DNA of 39,899 nucleotides, from NCBI RefSeq assembly GCF_000718085.1, contig NZ_JOEC01000007.1, positions 1-39,899 of the forward strand, written 5' to 3'. The notes beneath the pieces were generated by a model. The model was not told the DNA's origin, did no database searches, and saw only the letters and a list, made by a program, of their open reading frames with translations. This stretch comes from Mycetocola saprophilus. Its GTDB lineage: Bacteria; Actinomycetota; Actinomycetes; Actinomycetales; Microbacteriaceae. The translations under genes were made by a program, and so were the position numbers. This document shows, one piece after another, positions 24,125 to 31,625 of the stretch. How positions within the stretch are numbered: the stretch's first letter is position 1; each line of letters begins with the position of its first letter.

Positions 24125-25978
24125 ATGGCTAGCCTTCTCCTGCACCCCGATCGACTGGAAGTGAAACTGACGGCGGCGGAAAAGGCCCTGGCGCTGCGCA
24201 AAGACAACGTGGTGATCCCGCGTGACGCGATCCGAACGGCCTCGATCACCGAGGATCCGTGGGTCTGGCTCCGTGGCATTCGCTCGCCCGGTTGGTATGT
24301 TCCGCTCACCATGGCCGTGGGCCGGTGGAAATTTAACGGCGGCATGGACTTCCTGGTGATCCGCGGCAGCCGTCCCACCATCGTGTTTGAGCTTGAGGAC
24401 GCCGAGTACTCGCGTGTGGTGGTCACCACCAAGCATGCGGCGGCACTGGTCGCGGCCCTGGGCCTGGACGACGGCGATGCCGCGCGCGCCCGGCGCAAGA
24501 GCGCCGCCGCGCTGGAAGCCGAGAAGCGGATCGAGGCAACCCGGGCTACCGAGGCCGACATCGTGGCACTGCTGGAATCCGATATCGAGGTGAACCCCCG
24601 CACGGTGACCGGTGTGCGTCCCGCGCTGGTGCGCAAGCTGATCGAGCGTAAGGCGGAGGGTGTAGACCTGCGCGCCGTGCTCGAGGAGGAACACGCCGCC
24701 CGCAAGGCCGAGGCAGAGCGGATCGCCGCCGAGCGTGAGGCCGCCCGCAAGGCCGCCAAGAACCCGTTGGCTCGGGTGACCCCGATCCGCAAGCGTGCCC
24801 CGAAAAAGGCCGACCCGGACGCGACTCCGGCGGCCAAGGCCAAGGCCAAGCCTGCCGCCGCGAGTAAGTCCGCGGCTGCGAGTAGGCCTGCTTCGGCGAG
24901 CAAGGCCACGGCTAAGCCTGCCGCCGCCAAGCCCGCCGCGAGCAAGGCCGCGGAAACTAAGCCTGCCGCGAGTAAGCCTGCGGAAACTAAGCCTGCCGCG
25001 AGTAAATCTGCGGAAACTAAGCCTGCCGCGAGTAAGCCTGCGGAAACTAAGCCTGCCGCGAGTAAGCCTGCCGCAAGTAAATCTGCCGCAAGTAAATCTG
25101 CAGAGACGAAGCCTGCCACGACCAAACCGGCGGCGACCAAGCCCACCGCAAGCAAGCCCGCGGAAAAGGCTCCGGCGGAAAACCCGGCTGCTGCGAAGTC
25201 CTCGACCACGAAGGCTCCCGCGGCCAAGGCATCCGCCGCCGCGAAGGCCGCGACCGCACCGGCGGCGAAGTCCACCCCGGCCAAGCCCGCAGCGCGTAAG
25301 GCAGAGGACGGGACCGAGACCGCGGCTCCGGATTCGGCTGCACCCGCGAAGACCTCCGCTACAAAGCCCGCCACCGCGAAGCCGGCCGCCGCGAAGTCCG
25401 CCTCCGCGAAGTCCACCGCGGAGAAGACCGCCGCGGAGAAGACCACCGAGGCGAAACCGGCTGCCGCGAAGGCTCCCGCCGGGAAGTCGTCGGCGGCCAA
25501 GCCCTCGGCGAGCACGGTTTCGGCTTCCGAGACTCCGGCCACCAAGACCTCGGCGGCGAAGACCCCGGCCGCGAAAGAGTCGGAGATCACGGCACCTGCC
25601 GCCAAGTCGTCTGCGGCAAAGACTACGGAGGCAAAGACTCCGGAGGCAAAGGCTCCGGCGGCTAAGCCTGCGGCAACCAAGTCCTCGGCGGCGAAGACCT
25701 CCCCGGCGAAGACCTCCCCGGCGAAGTCTGCCCCCGCGAAGGCCGCCCCCGCGAAATCTGCGTCGGCAAAAACCGCCTCGGCTTCCGAGCCGAAGCCCGC
25801 CACCGCGTCGGGATCAACCGCCAAGGCCACCCCCGCAGCCAAAACCACGCCCGCCTCGAAGCAGGCCCCGGCGGCAAAGGCCACCCCGGCGGCAAAGTCC
25901 ACCCCGGCCGCCAAGAAGCCCGTCGCGAAGAAGTCAGCCGCGGGCACCGAAGAGCCCGAGGCCGACGCTCAGAAGTAA
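24125..25978 (+). CDS. PH-like domain protein with long Lys/Ala/Pro histone-H1-like tail
   Basis: This 617-residue protein has three parts. Residues 1-115 form a beta-rich PH-like domain (LLLHPDRLEVKLTAAEKALAL, VVIPRDAIRTASI, RWKFNGGMDFLVIRG) of a type seen in other actinobacterial proteins. Residues 120-220 are charged helices (EADIVALLESDIEVNPRTV, then EEEHAARKAEAERIAAEREAARK). Residues from about 225 to the end are almost only Ala, Lys, Pro, Ser and Thr with some Glu, including repeats of AETKPAASKP. Such tails resemble histone H1 and mycobacterial HupB and could bind DNA, RNA or acidic polymers. ATG 24125 follows AGAGGG. It stands alone with a strong terminator. The function is unknown. 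Confidence 0.8.
   Translation: MASLLLHPDRLEVKLTAAEKALALRKDNVVIPRDAIRTASITEDPWVWLRGIRSPGWYVPLTMAVGRWKFNGGMDFLVIRGSRPTIVFELEDAEYSRVVVTTKHAAALVAALGLDDGDAARARRKSAAALEAEKRIEATRATEADIVALLESDIEVNPRTVTGVRPALVRKLIERKAEGVDLRAVLEEEHAARKAEAERIAAEREAARKAAKNPLARVTPIRKRAPKKADPDATPAAKAKAKPAAASKSAAASRPASASKATAKPAAAKPAASKAAETKPAASKPAETKPAASKSAETKPAASKPAETKPAASKPAASKSAASKSAETKPATTKPAATKPTASKPAEKAPAENPAAAKSSTTKAPAAKASAAAKAATAPAAKSTPAKPAARKAEDGTETAAPDSAAPAKTSATKPATAKPAAAKSASAKSTAEKTAAEKTTEAKPAAAKAPAGKSSAAKPSASTVSASETPATKTSAAKTPAAKESEITAPAAKSSAAKTTEAKTPEAKAPAAKPAATKSSAAKTSPAKTSPAKSAPAKAAPAKSASAKTASASEPKPATASGSTAKATPAAKTTPASKQAPAAKATPAAKSTPAAKKPVAKKSAAGTEEPEADAQK
24951..25070 (+). repeat. Four 30-bp coding tandem repeats
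   Basis: Four nearly identical 30-base units (CGGAAACTAAGCCTGCCGCG followed by AGTAARYCTG) encode a repeated decapeptide AETKPAASKP/S within the lysine-rich tail. Degenerate 15-base units continue to about 25,110. Such identity is prone to copy-number change by slippage. Confidence 0.9.
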
Positions 25979-25991
25979 GTGGTCCACAAGA

Positions 25992-26032
25992 AAAACGAGG
26001 CGAAACCCCACCAGGGGGTTACGCCTCGTTTT
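25992..26032. terminator. Bidirectional terminator between convergent genes
   Basis: An 11-bp stem (AAAACGAGGCG/CGCCTCGTTTT), one A-A mismatch and a further 6-bp stem form a hairpin with A-run and T-run on either side, placed between the lysine-rich protein gene and acuI. Confidence 0.92.
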
Positions 26033-26043
26033 GTCGGAACGCG

Positions 26044-27033
26044 CTAGGCGTCCACGTCCACCACCGTGCGCCCGCGCAGCTCGCCGCGCAGAATCGCGGC
26101 TCCCGAGGCGCCCACATCGGCCATCGGAATGCTGCGAGTCAGCGAGTCAAGCAGATCTAGGTTGAGGTCCCGGGCCAACCGCTGCCAGGCGCGCTCGCGC
26201 AGCTCCCGCGGCGTAAACACCGAGTTGATCCCGATCAGGTGCACCCCGCGCAGAATAAAGGGCAGCACGGTACCGGGAAGATCTGGCCCCTGGGCCAGCC
26301 CACACACGGTGGCCAGTCCGCGATAGTTCAGCCGCGCCAGCGCGTTGACCAGGGTGTGGCTTCCCACCGAATCCACCACCGCCGCAAACTCCTGCTTCTG
26401 CAGCGGGCGTCCGGGCTCGGAGAGCTCGGAGCGGGGGATGATCCGGTCGGCACCGAGGTTGCGCAGGTAGTTGGACGCGGTGTCCACCCGTCCGCTGGCG
26501 GCCACGACCTCGTAGCCGAGCTCGGCCAGCAGCGCGATCGCGATACTGCCCACCCCGCCGGCGGCGCCGGTCACCAGCACCGGACCGGCACCGGGCTCCA
26601 GTCCGGCATCCTCGAGCGCCAGTACCGACAGCATTGCGGTGAATCCGGCGGTGCCGATCGCCGCGGCGCGGAAGTTGCTGATCTGCTGCGGAACCGAGAT
26701 CAGATCGGCCCCGTTGACCCGCGCAAACTGCGATAACCCGCCGTGCCGGGTCTCGCCGAGCCCGGCACCGTTGAGGAGGACGCGTTCGCCGGGCTGCCAG
26801 AGGTCCAGGTCGGATTCGACGATGAATCCCACCAGGTCGATTCCCGGAATCATCGGATACTCCTTGAGGATTCCGGGTCGTCGCTCCAGCGCGAGCCCGT
26901 CCTTAAAGTTGATTCCCGAAAACTCGATTCGGACGAGGGTGTCGCCCTCGCCGAGCTGGTCGGTGGTGGTGTCTCGAAGTTCGGCACTCTCGGCGGAGAC
27001 CCACCAGGCATGAAACGATTCGGATGCACTCAT
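26044..27033 (-). CDS. AcuI/YhdH-type quinone oxidoreductase (probable acrylyl-CoA reductase)
   Basis: This 329-residue protein is a zinc-free medium-chain dehydrogenase. The N-terminal catalytic part has FSGINFKDGLALERRPGILKEYPMIPGIDLVG, the hallmark of the AcuI/YhdH branch, and the Rossmann part has GPVLVTGAAGGVGSIAIALLAELG with SGRVDTASNYLRNLGADRII for NADP(H). AcuI reduces acryloyl-CoA to propionyl-CoA and so protects against this reactive intermediate. The strong GGAGG ribosome binding site fits ATG 27033. It is a single gene convergent with the lysine-rich gene. Family assignment is firm; the exact substrate is inferred. Confidence 0.9.
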   Translation of the reverse strand: MSASESFHAWWVSAESAELRDTTTDQLGEGDTLVRIEFSGINFKDGLALERRPGILKEYPMIPGIDLVGFIVESDLDLWQPGERVLLNGAGLGETRHGGLSQFARVNGADLISVPQQISNFRAAAIGTAGFTAMLSVLALEDAGLEPGAGPVLVTGAAGGVGSIAIALLAELGYEVVAASGRVDTASNYLRNLGADRIIPRSELSEPGRPLQKQEFAAVVDSVGSHTLVNALARLNYRGLATVCGLAQGPDLPGTVLPFILRGVHLIGINSVFTPRELRERAWQRLARDLNLDLLDSLTRSIPMADVGASGAAILRGELRGRTVVDVDA

Positions 27034-27100
27034 ACCTCCACCCTAACCAGTCGCCCTCGGTCCCGACAGGGGTGGCTGGGTCGGGGTGGGCCCCCACGCA

Positions 27101-27139
27101 ACATGCCCGGCCACTTCGCGAGGAGGTGACCGGGCATGT
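27101..27139 (-). terminator. Terminator of the lactate dehydrogenase gene
   Basis: A 10-bp stem ACATGCCCGG/CCGGGCATGT, extended by further pairs inside, lies 15 bases after the ldh stop on the minus strand and has no clear T-run. Confidence 0.65.
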
Positions 27140-27153
27140 GGAGCGGGGGAACG

Positions 27154-28113
27154 CTAGTGGGTGTCGATACCCAGCGCCCGAATGCTCTGGTTCAGTGCGT
27201 CCGCCGAGGCGCGGAAGTGGGCGGCCTCGGAGTCGTTCATCGGCACATCCAGCACCCGTTCCACGCCGTGCTTGCCCACCACCACCGGCACGCTCAGGGC
27301 AACCCCGTCCACGCCGTTATAGTCATTCAGCACGGTGCTCACGGTGAGAACCGCCTTCTCATCGCGCAGGATCGCCTCGACGATCCGGGCACCGGAGAGA
27401 CCGATCGCGTAGTTGGTGGCACCCTTACCGGCGATGACCTTATAGGCCGAACCGACAACCTCCTCATGCAGGCGGGCGCGTTCGGTCGAGTCGAAGACCA
27501 GTTTGCCGGTCTCATCGGTCCACTCCAGCAGCGGGGTCGGGCCGATCTTGGCCTGGGACCACAGCGGGAACTCGCTATCGCCGTGTTCGCCGATGATCGC
27601 CGCATGCACGCTGGCCGCCGAGACCCCGGCCCGCTCGGCGATCAGCCAGCGCAGGCGTGCCGAGTCCAGCAGGGTGCCCGAGGAGAGGATGCGTCCGGGC
27701 GGGAGATCCACGATGCCCTGGGCCGCCACCGTCAGCACATCACACGGATTGGTCACCAGGATAAAGACCGCGCGTGGGGCGAGCTCCACCAGCTTGGGGA
27801 GCAGGTCACCCAGGATGCGGGCGTTGGTTCCGGCCAGATCCAGGCGGGTCTGGCCGGGCTGCTGCTTGGCGCCGGCGGTGATGACAACCACCTTGGCGCC
27901 GGCCACGGCCTCGATATCGCCGCCACCGGTGATCTTTCCGGCCCCGGTAAACGGGGTTCCGTGGGCCAGGTCAAGCACCTCGGCCTCGGCCTTGGCGCGG
28001 TCCATGTCGTAGAGCACGATCTCGCGTGCGGATCCCCGAATCAGGGCGGCATAGGCGAGGGAGGAGCCCACGCTGCCGGCACCGATGATGGCGAGCTTGG
28101 AATTTTCGATCAT
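27154..28113 (-). CDS. ldh: L-lactate dehydrogenase
   Basis: This 319-residue NAD-dependent enzyme has the Rossmann motif [14 protein letters not shown] at the start and [19 protein letters not shown]. In the substrate loop [12 protein letters not shown]84 stands at the position that is Gln in lactate and Arg in malate dehydrogenases, and R90 is the catalytic-loop arginine. D150 and R153 ([10 protein letters not shown]) and H177 in [13 protein letters not shown] complete the active site. It interconverts pyruvate and L-lactate. The ATG overlaps the trhO stop by four bases (ATGA), so it is translated from the same message as the tRNA hydroxylase. Confidence 0.95.
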   Translation of the reverse strand: MIENSKLAIIGAGSVGSSLAYAALIRGSAREIVLYDMDRAKAEAEVLDLAHGTPFTGAGKITGGGDIEAVAGAKVVVITAGAKQQPGQTRLDLAGTNARILGDLLPKLVELAPRAVFILVTNPCDVLTVAAQGIVDLPPGRILSSGTLLDSARLRWLIAERAGVSAASVHAAIIGEHGDSEFPLWSQAKIGPTPLLEWTDETGKLVFDSTERARLHEEVVGSAYKVIAGKGATNYAIGLSGARIVEAILRDEKAVLTVSTVLNDYNGVDGVALSVPVVVGKHGVERVLDVPMNDSEAAHFRASADALNQSIRALGIDTH

Positions 28114-29012
28114 GCGAGTACTCCGGCGTGGGTGGGACAGTGGACGGGGGCTTCGGTGTGCGAGTCGCAGGCGACCAGCTGCGCGCGGCAGCTGGGATCC
28201 TCACAGTTGCGCATCTCCGAGGTTGCGGTTTCGCACACCACGCAGTGGCCGATGCGGGCCGCTCCGGGGGCGAAGTCGATCGATCCGCGGGCATCGAACA
28301 CGTAGAGTGAGCCCTCCCACAGGCCGTCGTTTCCAAACTGCTCGCCGTAGCGCACGATGCCGCCCTCGAGCTGGTACACCTCGGTGAATCCGCGGTTCTT
28401 CATCAGGCCCGACAGCACCTCGCAGCGGATACCGCCGGTGCAGTAGGTCACGATGGGGGTGTCCTTGAGGTGGTCATAGCGACCCGATTCCAGCTCGTCC
28501 ACAAACTGACGGGTGTTGCTGACATCGGGAACGATCGCGTTTTTGAAGCGTCCGATCTCGGCCTCGAAGGCGTTACGTCCGTCGAAGAAGACGGTGTCCT
28601 GGTGTTCCGCCACAAAATCGTGCAGTTTGTCCGGGGCGATGCGTCCGCCGCCGCCCTGAATGCCCTCGGCGGTCACGGTGAGCTCTCCCGGGGCACCGAA
28701 GGACACGATTTCCTCGCGCACCTTCACACTCAGCTTGGGGAAGTCCAGGCTCTGGCCGTGTTCGTCCAGGCCCGTGCCGTCGGACCACTTGACGTCGAGG
28801 TTTTTGAACGCCGGGTACTCGCGGGTCGCGCGCAGATAGCGCTTAACCGCGCCGATCTCTCCACCCACGGTGCCGTTCATGCCGTCCTTGGACAGCAGAA
28901 TTCGCCCGCGCAGCCCGAGGGATGCGGCCAGGTCGCGCTGCCAGAGGCGGATCGCGTCGGGGTCGGGGAGGGGGGTGAAGACGTAGTAGAGCAGGATCTT
29001 CGTTTGGGCCAT
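28110..29012 (-). CDS. trhO: tRNA uridine-34 hydroxylase TrhO (rhodanese domain)
   Basis: This 300-residue protein is of the YceA/TrhO family, which hydroxylates wobble uridine of some tRNAs using oxygen in place of the prephenate-dependent route. The N-terminal ferredoxin-like domain ([35 protein letters not shown]) is followed by a rhodanese domain with the active-site loop C191-TGGIR and C197, and [14 protein letters not shown]. The C-terminus has a cluster of cysteines (HCVVC, NCEDPSC, ACDSH, HCPTH) that probably binds zinc. The start ATG follows GGAA. It shares an operon with ldh by overlap, an unusual partner. Confidence 0.94.
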   Translation of the reverse strand: MAQTKILLYYVFTPLPDPDAIRLWQRDLAASLGLRGRILLSKDGMNGTVGGEIGAVKRYLRATREYPAFKNLDVKWSDGTGLDEHGQSLDFPKLSVKVREEIVSFGAPGELTVTAEGIQGGGGRIAPDKLHDFVAEHQDTVFFDGRNAFEAEIGRFKNAIVPDVSNTRQFVDELESGRYDHLKDTPIVTYCTGGIRCEVLSGLMKNRGFTEVYQLEGGIVRYGEQFGNDGLWEGSLYVFDARGSIDFAPGAARIGHCVVCETATSEMRNCEDPSCRAQLVACDSHTEAPVHCPTHAGVLA

Positions 29013-29104
29013 GATTCCAGTTTAGTCGGGCGTACCGGACCGTCCGCCGAGTGCCTTGTAGGAAGCGCACAAGCGTGCATCGGGGTTGGTTGGGGACGCT
29101 CGCC

Positions 29105-29118
29105 GATTGTGCACAATC
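29105..29118. promoter_or_regulatory. Palindromic operator in a divergent promoter region
   Basis: GATTGTGCACAATC is a perfect 14-base palindrome in the 205-base gap between trhO (minus) and the enoyl-CoA hydratase operon (plus). The TTGT-GC-ACAA core resembles GntR/FadR-type operators. A possible -10 box (TATGCT, 29145-29150) lies downstream on the plus strand. Which regulator binds is unknown. Confidence 0.5.
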
Positions 29119-29217
29119 TCCGTGGGCTTCGTGGTCGGGCGGTCTATGCTCGGGGCATCCACTGATCGCAACGAAGCCATCGCATGCGCACCCGGGAGGG
29201 GCGCTCAGGAGGTCGCA

Positions 29218-30024
29218 ATGACGCAGCACCACAACGATCCGATTCGGCTGGAGGTGGCCGAGGGCATCGCCCGGATCACCCTTAACCGCCCCGAGAGACT
29301 GGGGGCCATCAACCGGGCGGCCGCGCTGGCCTGGCGCGAAATCGCCGGGGAGGTCGCGGGCAGGGGAGACGTGCAGGCGATCATCCTCGACTCGATCGGT
29401 CCGGCCTTCTGCGCCGGCGGAGACGTCCTGGAATTTGCCACGCTGGCGCGTGAGGGCGGGACCACCATCGCCGAGCTGGCCGATGTGATCCACGACGGTC
29501 ATCGGCTGCTGACCTCCGCCCCGATCCCCATCGTGACCGCCGTCCAGGGCGCCGTGGCCGGGGGAGGCCTCGGGTTCATGCTGGTCGGGGACTACTTGGT
29601 GGCCTCGGAGAAGGCCCGTTTTGTCTCCAGGTACGCGGATATCGGGCTCACGCCCGACTGCGGGGTGAGCACGCTGCTCCCCGAGGCCATCGGGATGCGC
29701 CGGGCGCTGGAGATGGTGCTGACCGACCGCAGCCTGGACGCCGAAACCGCCCGGGACTGGGGTCTGATCAACGAGGTGGTTCCCGCCGAAGACCTGGCAT
29801 CCCGGGCCGAGGCCGTGGCCGCCCACTGGGTGTCCGGGGCCAGCCTGGCGTTCGGCCAGGCCAAACGTCTGCTGCGCACGAGCGCGGGTCGAGACTTCCA
29901 GGCGGGGCTGGACGATGAGGCCACCACGATCGGCGACGCCTTCTCCCGCACCGAGTCCGCCGAGCGGATCGCCGCCTTTGCCGCCCGTTCCCATGCCAAA
30001 ACCGCACCGAAGGAGTCCGCATGA
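29218..30024 (+). CDS. Enoyl-CoA hydratase/isomerase family protein
   Basis: This 268-residue crotonase has the fold's signatures: ARITLNRPERLGAINRAA, the first oxyanion loop DSIGPAFCAGGDV, and the second loop AVAGGGLGFMLVGDYLVASEKARFV followed by IGLTPDCGVSTLLPEAIG. It probably hydrates or isomerises an enoyl-CoA, as in fatty acid or aromatic breakdown (PaaG-like). The position of the second catalytic acid is not clear enough to separate hydratase from isomerase. CAGGAGG five bases before the ATG marks the start; the longer open frame upstream includes the operator region. The stop overlaps the SDR start by four bases. Confidence 0.92.
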   Translation: MTQHHNDPIRLEVAEGIARITLNRPERLGAINRAAALAWREIAGEVAGRGDVQAIILDSIGPAFCAGGDVLEFATLAREGGTTIAELADVIHDGHRLLTSAPIPIVTAVQGAVAGGGLGFMLVGDYLVASEKARFVSRYADIGLTPDCGVSTLLPEAIGMRRALEMVLTDRSLDAETARDWGLINEVVPAEDLASRAEAVAAHWVSGASLAFGQAKRLLRTSAGRDFQAGLDDEATTIGDAFSRTESAERIAAFAARSHAKTAPKESA

Positions 30025-30848
30025 CCCGCACCCTCACAAACCGCACCATCCTGATGTCCGGCGGAAGCCGCGGGATCGGGCTGGCCATCGCGCTGCGCGC
30101 CGCGGCCGACGGCGCCAATATCGTCCTGTTGGCCAAGACCGACACCCCGCACCCGGCCCTGGAGGGCACGATTCATACCGCCGCCGAGCAGATCCGGGCG
30201 GCCGGCGGACGGGCGCTCGCCGTGGTGGGGGATGTGCGCAACGATGAGGACGTGGAGCGCGCGGTGGCCGCGGCGGTGGCCGAGTTCGGGGGGATCGATA
30301 TCGTCCTCAACAACGCCTCGGTCATCACCCTGGCCGGCAGCAAGGACCTCAGCCCCAAGCGCTACGACCTGATGCAGGACGTGAATACCCGGGGCACCTT
30401 CATGCTCAGTCGCGCGGCGATCCCCGCGCTTCTTGAGTCCTCGAACCCCCATATCCTCTCGCTGTCCCCGCCCATCAATCTGGATCCCAAGTGGTTGGGT
30501 CCGCACATCGGCTACACGCTGGCCAAGTACGGGATGTCGCTGGCGACCCTGGGGTTTGCCGCCGAGTTTGCCGGGCAGGGGGTGGCCGCCAATACGCTGT
30601 GGCCGCGCACCACGATCCAGACCGCCGCAGTCAGCAATGTCCTGGGAGGCGAGGAACTCATGCGTCGCAGTCGCACCCCGGAGATCTACGCGGATGCCGC
30701 CTACCTGGTGCTGACCAGTGACGCGCGTGGGCTGACCGGCCGCTCGCTGATCGTCGAGGATGTGCTGGCCGATCACGGCATCACCGACCTGGAAAAGTAT
30801 GCCCCCGGGGTGGACCCCGCGGACCTCTTCCCCGATATCTTCCTCTAG
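30021..30848 (+). CDS. Short-chain dehydrogenase/reductase, HSDL2-like
   Basis: This 275-residue SDR has the cofactor motif SGGSRGIGLAIALRAA, NNASVITL and the active-site YTLAK. The segments SLSPPINLDPKWLGPHIGY and AANTLWPRTTIQTAAVSNVL are typical of the HSDL2 subfamily, peroxisomal in animals and linked to fatty-acid metabolism. It overlaps the hydratase gene by four bases (ATGA) and precedes the thioesterase gene by six bases, so all three form one operon. The substrate is probably a hydroxyacyl or keto compound of that pathway, by inference. NAD versus NADP preference is not clear. Confidence 0.93.
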   Translation: MTRTLTNRTILMSGGSRGIGLAIALRAAADGANIVLLAKTDTPHPALEGTIHTAAEQIRAAGGRALAVVGDVRNDEDVERAVAAAVAEFGGIDIVLNNASVITLAGSKDLSPKRYDLMQDVNTRGTFMLSRAAIPALLESSNPHILSLSPPINLDPKWLGPHIGYTLAKYGMSLATLGFAAEFAGQGVAANTLWPRTTIQTAAVSNVLGGEELMRRSRTPEIYADAAYLVLTSDARGLTGRSLIVEDVLADHGITDLEKYAPGVDPADLFPDIFL

Positions 30849-30854
30849 GACCCC

Positions 30855-31436
30855 ATGCACCTCATCTTTCGCACCCTGCTGGTGATGCGGGCAGCCCGGC
30901 GCGGCCTGGCGCGCGGGAAAACCCTCGGTCACCACGACGTGGGTCGGATTCGGCTGCGCACCCTGCTCACCGATCTCGACATCCTGCGCCACATGAATAA
31001 CGGCGTCTACCTGTCGATCTTCGACCTGGGCCGACTGGATCTGATGATTCGCTCGGGCATGTGGGCGGTCATGGAGAACAATGGGTGGTACGCGGTGGTG
31101 GTCAACCAGACGGTTTCGTATCGTCGCTCGTTGACCCTGGGGCAGCGTTTCACGGTCGAGACCCGGATCATCGGCACCGACGAGGAGGCGGGGTATATCG
31201 AACATCGCATCGTCGTGGATGGCCAGGTATATACCCGGGCGCTCATGCGGGCCCGTTTCATCCGACGCAGCGGCGGCACGGTCACCCCGGCCGAGTTCAT
31301 GGCGGCCACCGGCGTGACCGAGGCCACCGAGCCGCTGCCCGAGTGGATCGCCGACTGGCGCGACGCGGTTGCGTTGCCCCGATCGCGGGCCGATGCGCCG
31401 AGCACCTGGCCCGGGGAGTGGCCCGGGCCCGCGTAA
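30855..31436 (+). CDS. Hotdog-fold acyl-CoA thioesterase (THEM6-like)
   Basis: This 193-residue protein has the 4HBT hotdog pattern LLTDLDILRHMNNGVYLSIFDLGRLDLM, with the Asp and Asn residues expected at the active site, then NNGWYAVVVNQTVSYRRSLTLGQRF and GYIEHRIVVDGQVYTRALMRARFI. It resembles THEM6-like actinobacterial proteins thought to hydrolyse acyl-CoA. ATG 30855 follows AGGA. The Pro/Trp-rich C-terminal 25 residues are probably disordered. It ends the hydratase-SDR-thioesterase operon. Confidence 0.87.
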   Translation: MHLIFRTLLVMRAARRGLARGKTLGHHDVGRIRLRTLLTDLDILRHMNNGVYLSIFDLGRLDLMIRSGMWAVMENNGWYAVVVNQTVSYRRSLTLGQRFTVETRIIGTDEEAGYIEHRIVVDGQVYTRALMRARFIRRSGGTVTPAEFMAATGVTEATEPLPEWIADWRDAVALPRSRADAPSTWPGEWPGPA

Positions 31437-31451
31437 CGGGTGCGACCCGGT

Positions 31452-31567
31452 GGGGTTGCCTGGAAGTCGCGTGGAAACCGTGGGGGTGTTCCTCATGCCA
31501 TCCGATCCGGCGAGGGTCATGGGTGCGAGTGCGTTGTCCGGGGGTTGCCTGGAAGAACCGTGGAAAC
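31452..31567. repeat. 27-bp direct repeat in an intergenic region
   Basis: GGGGTTGCCTGGAAG-NNN-CGTGGAAAC occurs at 31452-31478 and again at 31541-31567; only the three central bases differ. The 189-base gap between the thioesterase gene and the PutA-like gene contains no credible gene. Confidence 0.8.
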
Positions 31568-31625
31568 TCCGGGGCGTCCGTCGTGCCGCCCGATCCCCGC
31601 GCTCCCAAGGGCGTAGTCTCGGGGT

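Noticed and set aside
24004..25947. 647-codon open frame on the minus strand, Ala/Phe/Val/Gly-rich
   Set aside because: It is antisense to the Lys/Ala/Pro repeat tail; the codon repeats of the real gene keep the opposite frame open. No ribosome binding site or recognisable domain.
24795..26165. 456-codon Arg/Pro-rich open frame on the plus strand
   Set aside because: It is a shifted frame of the same repetitive tail and runs through the terminator at 25992-26032.
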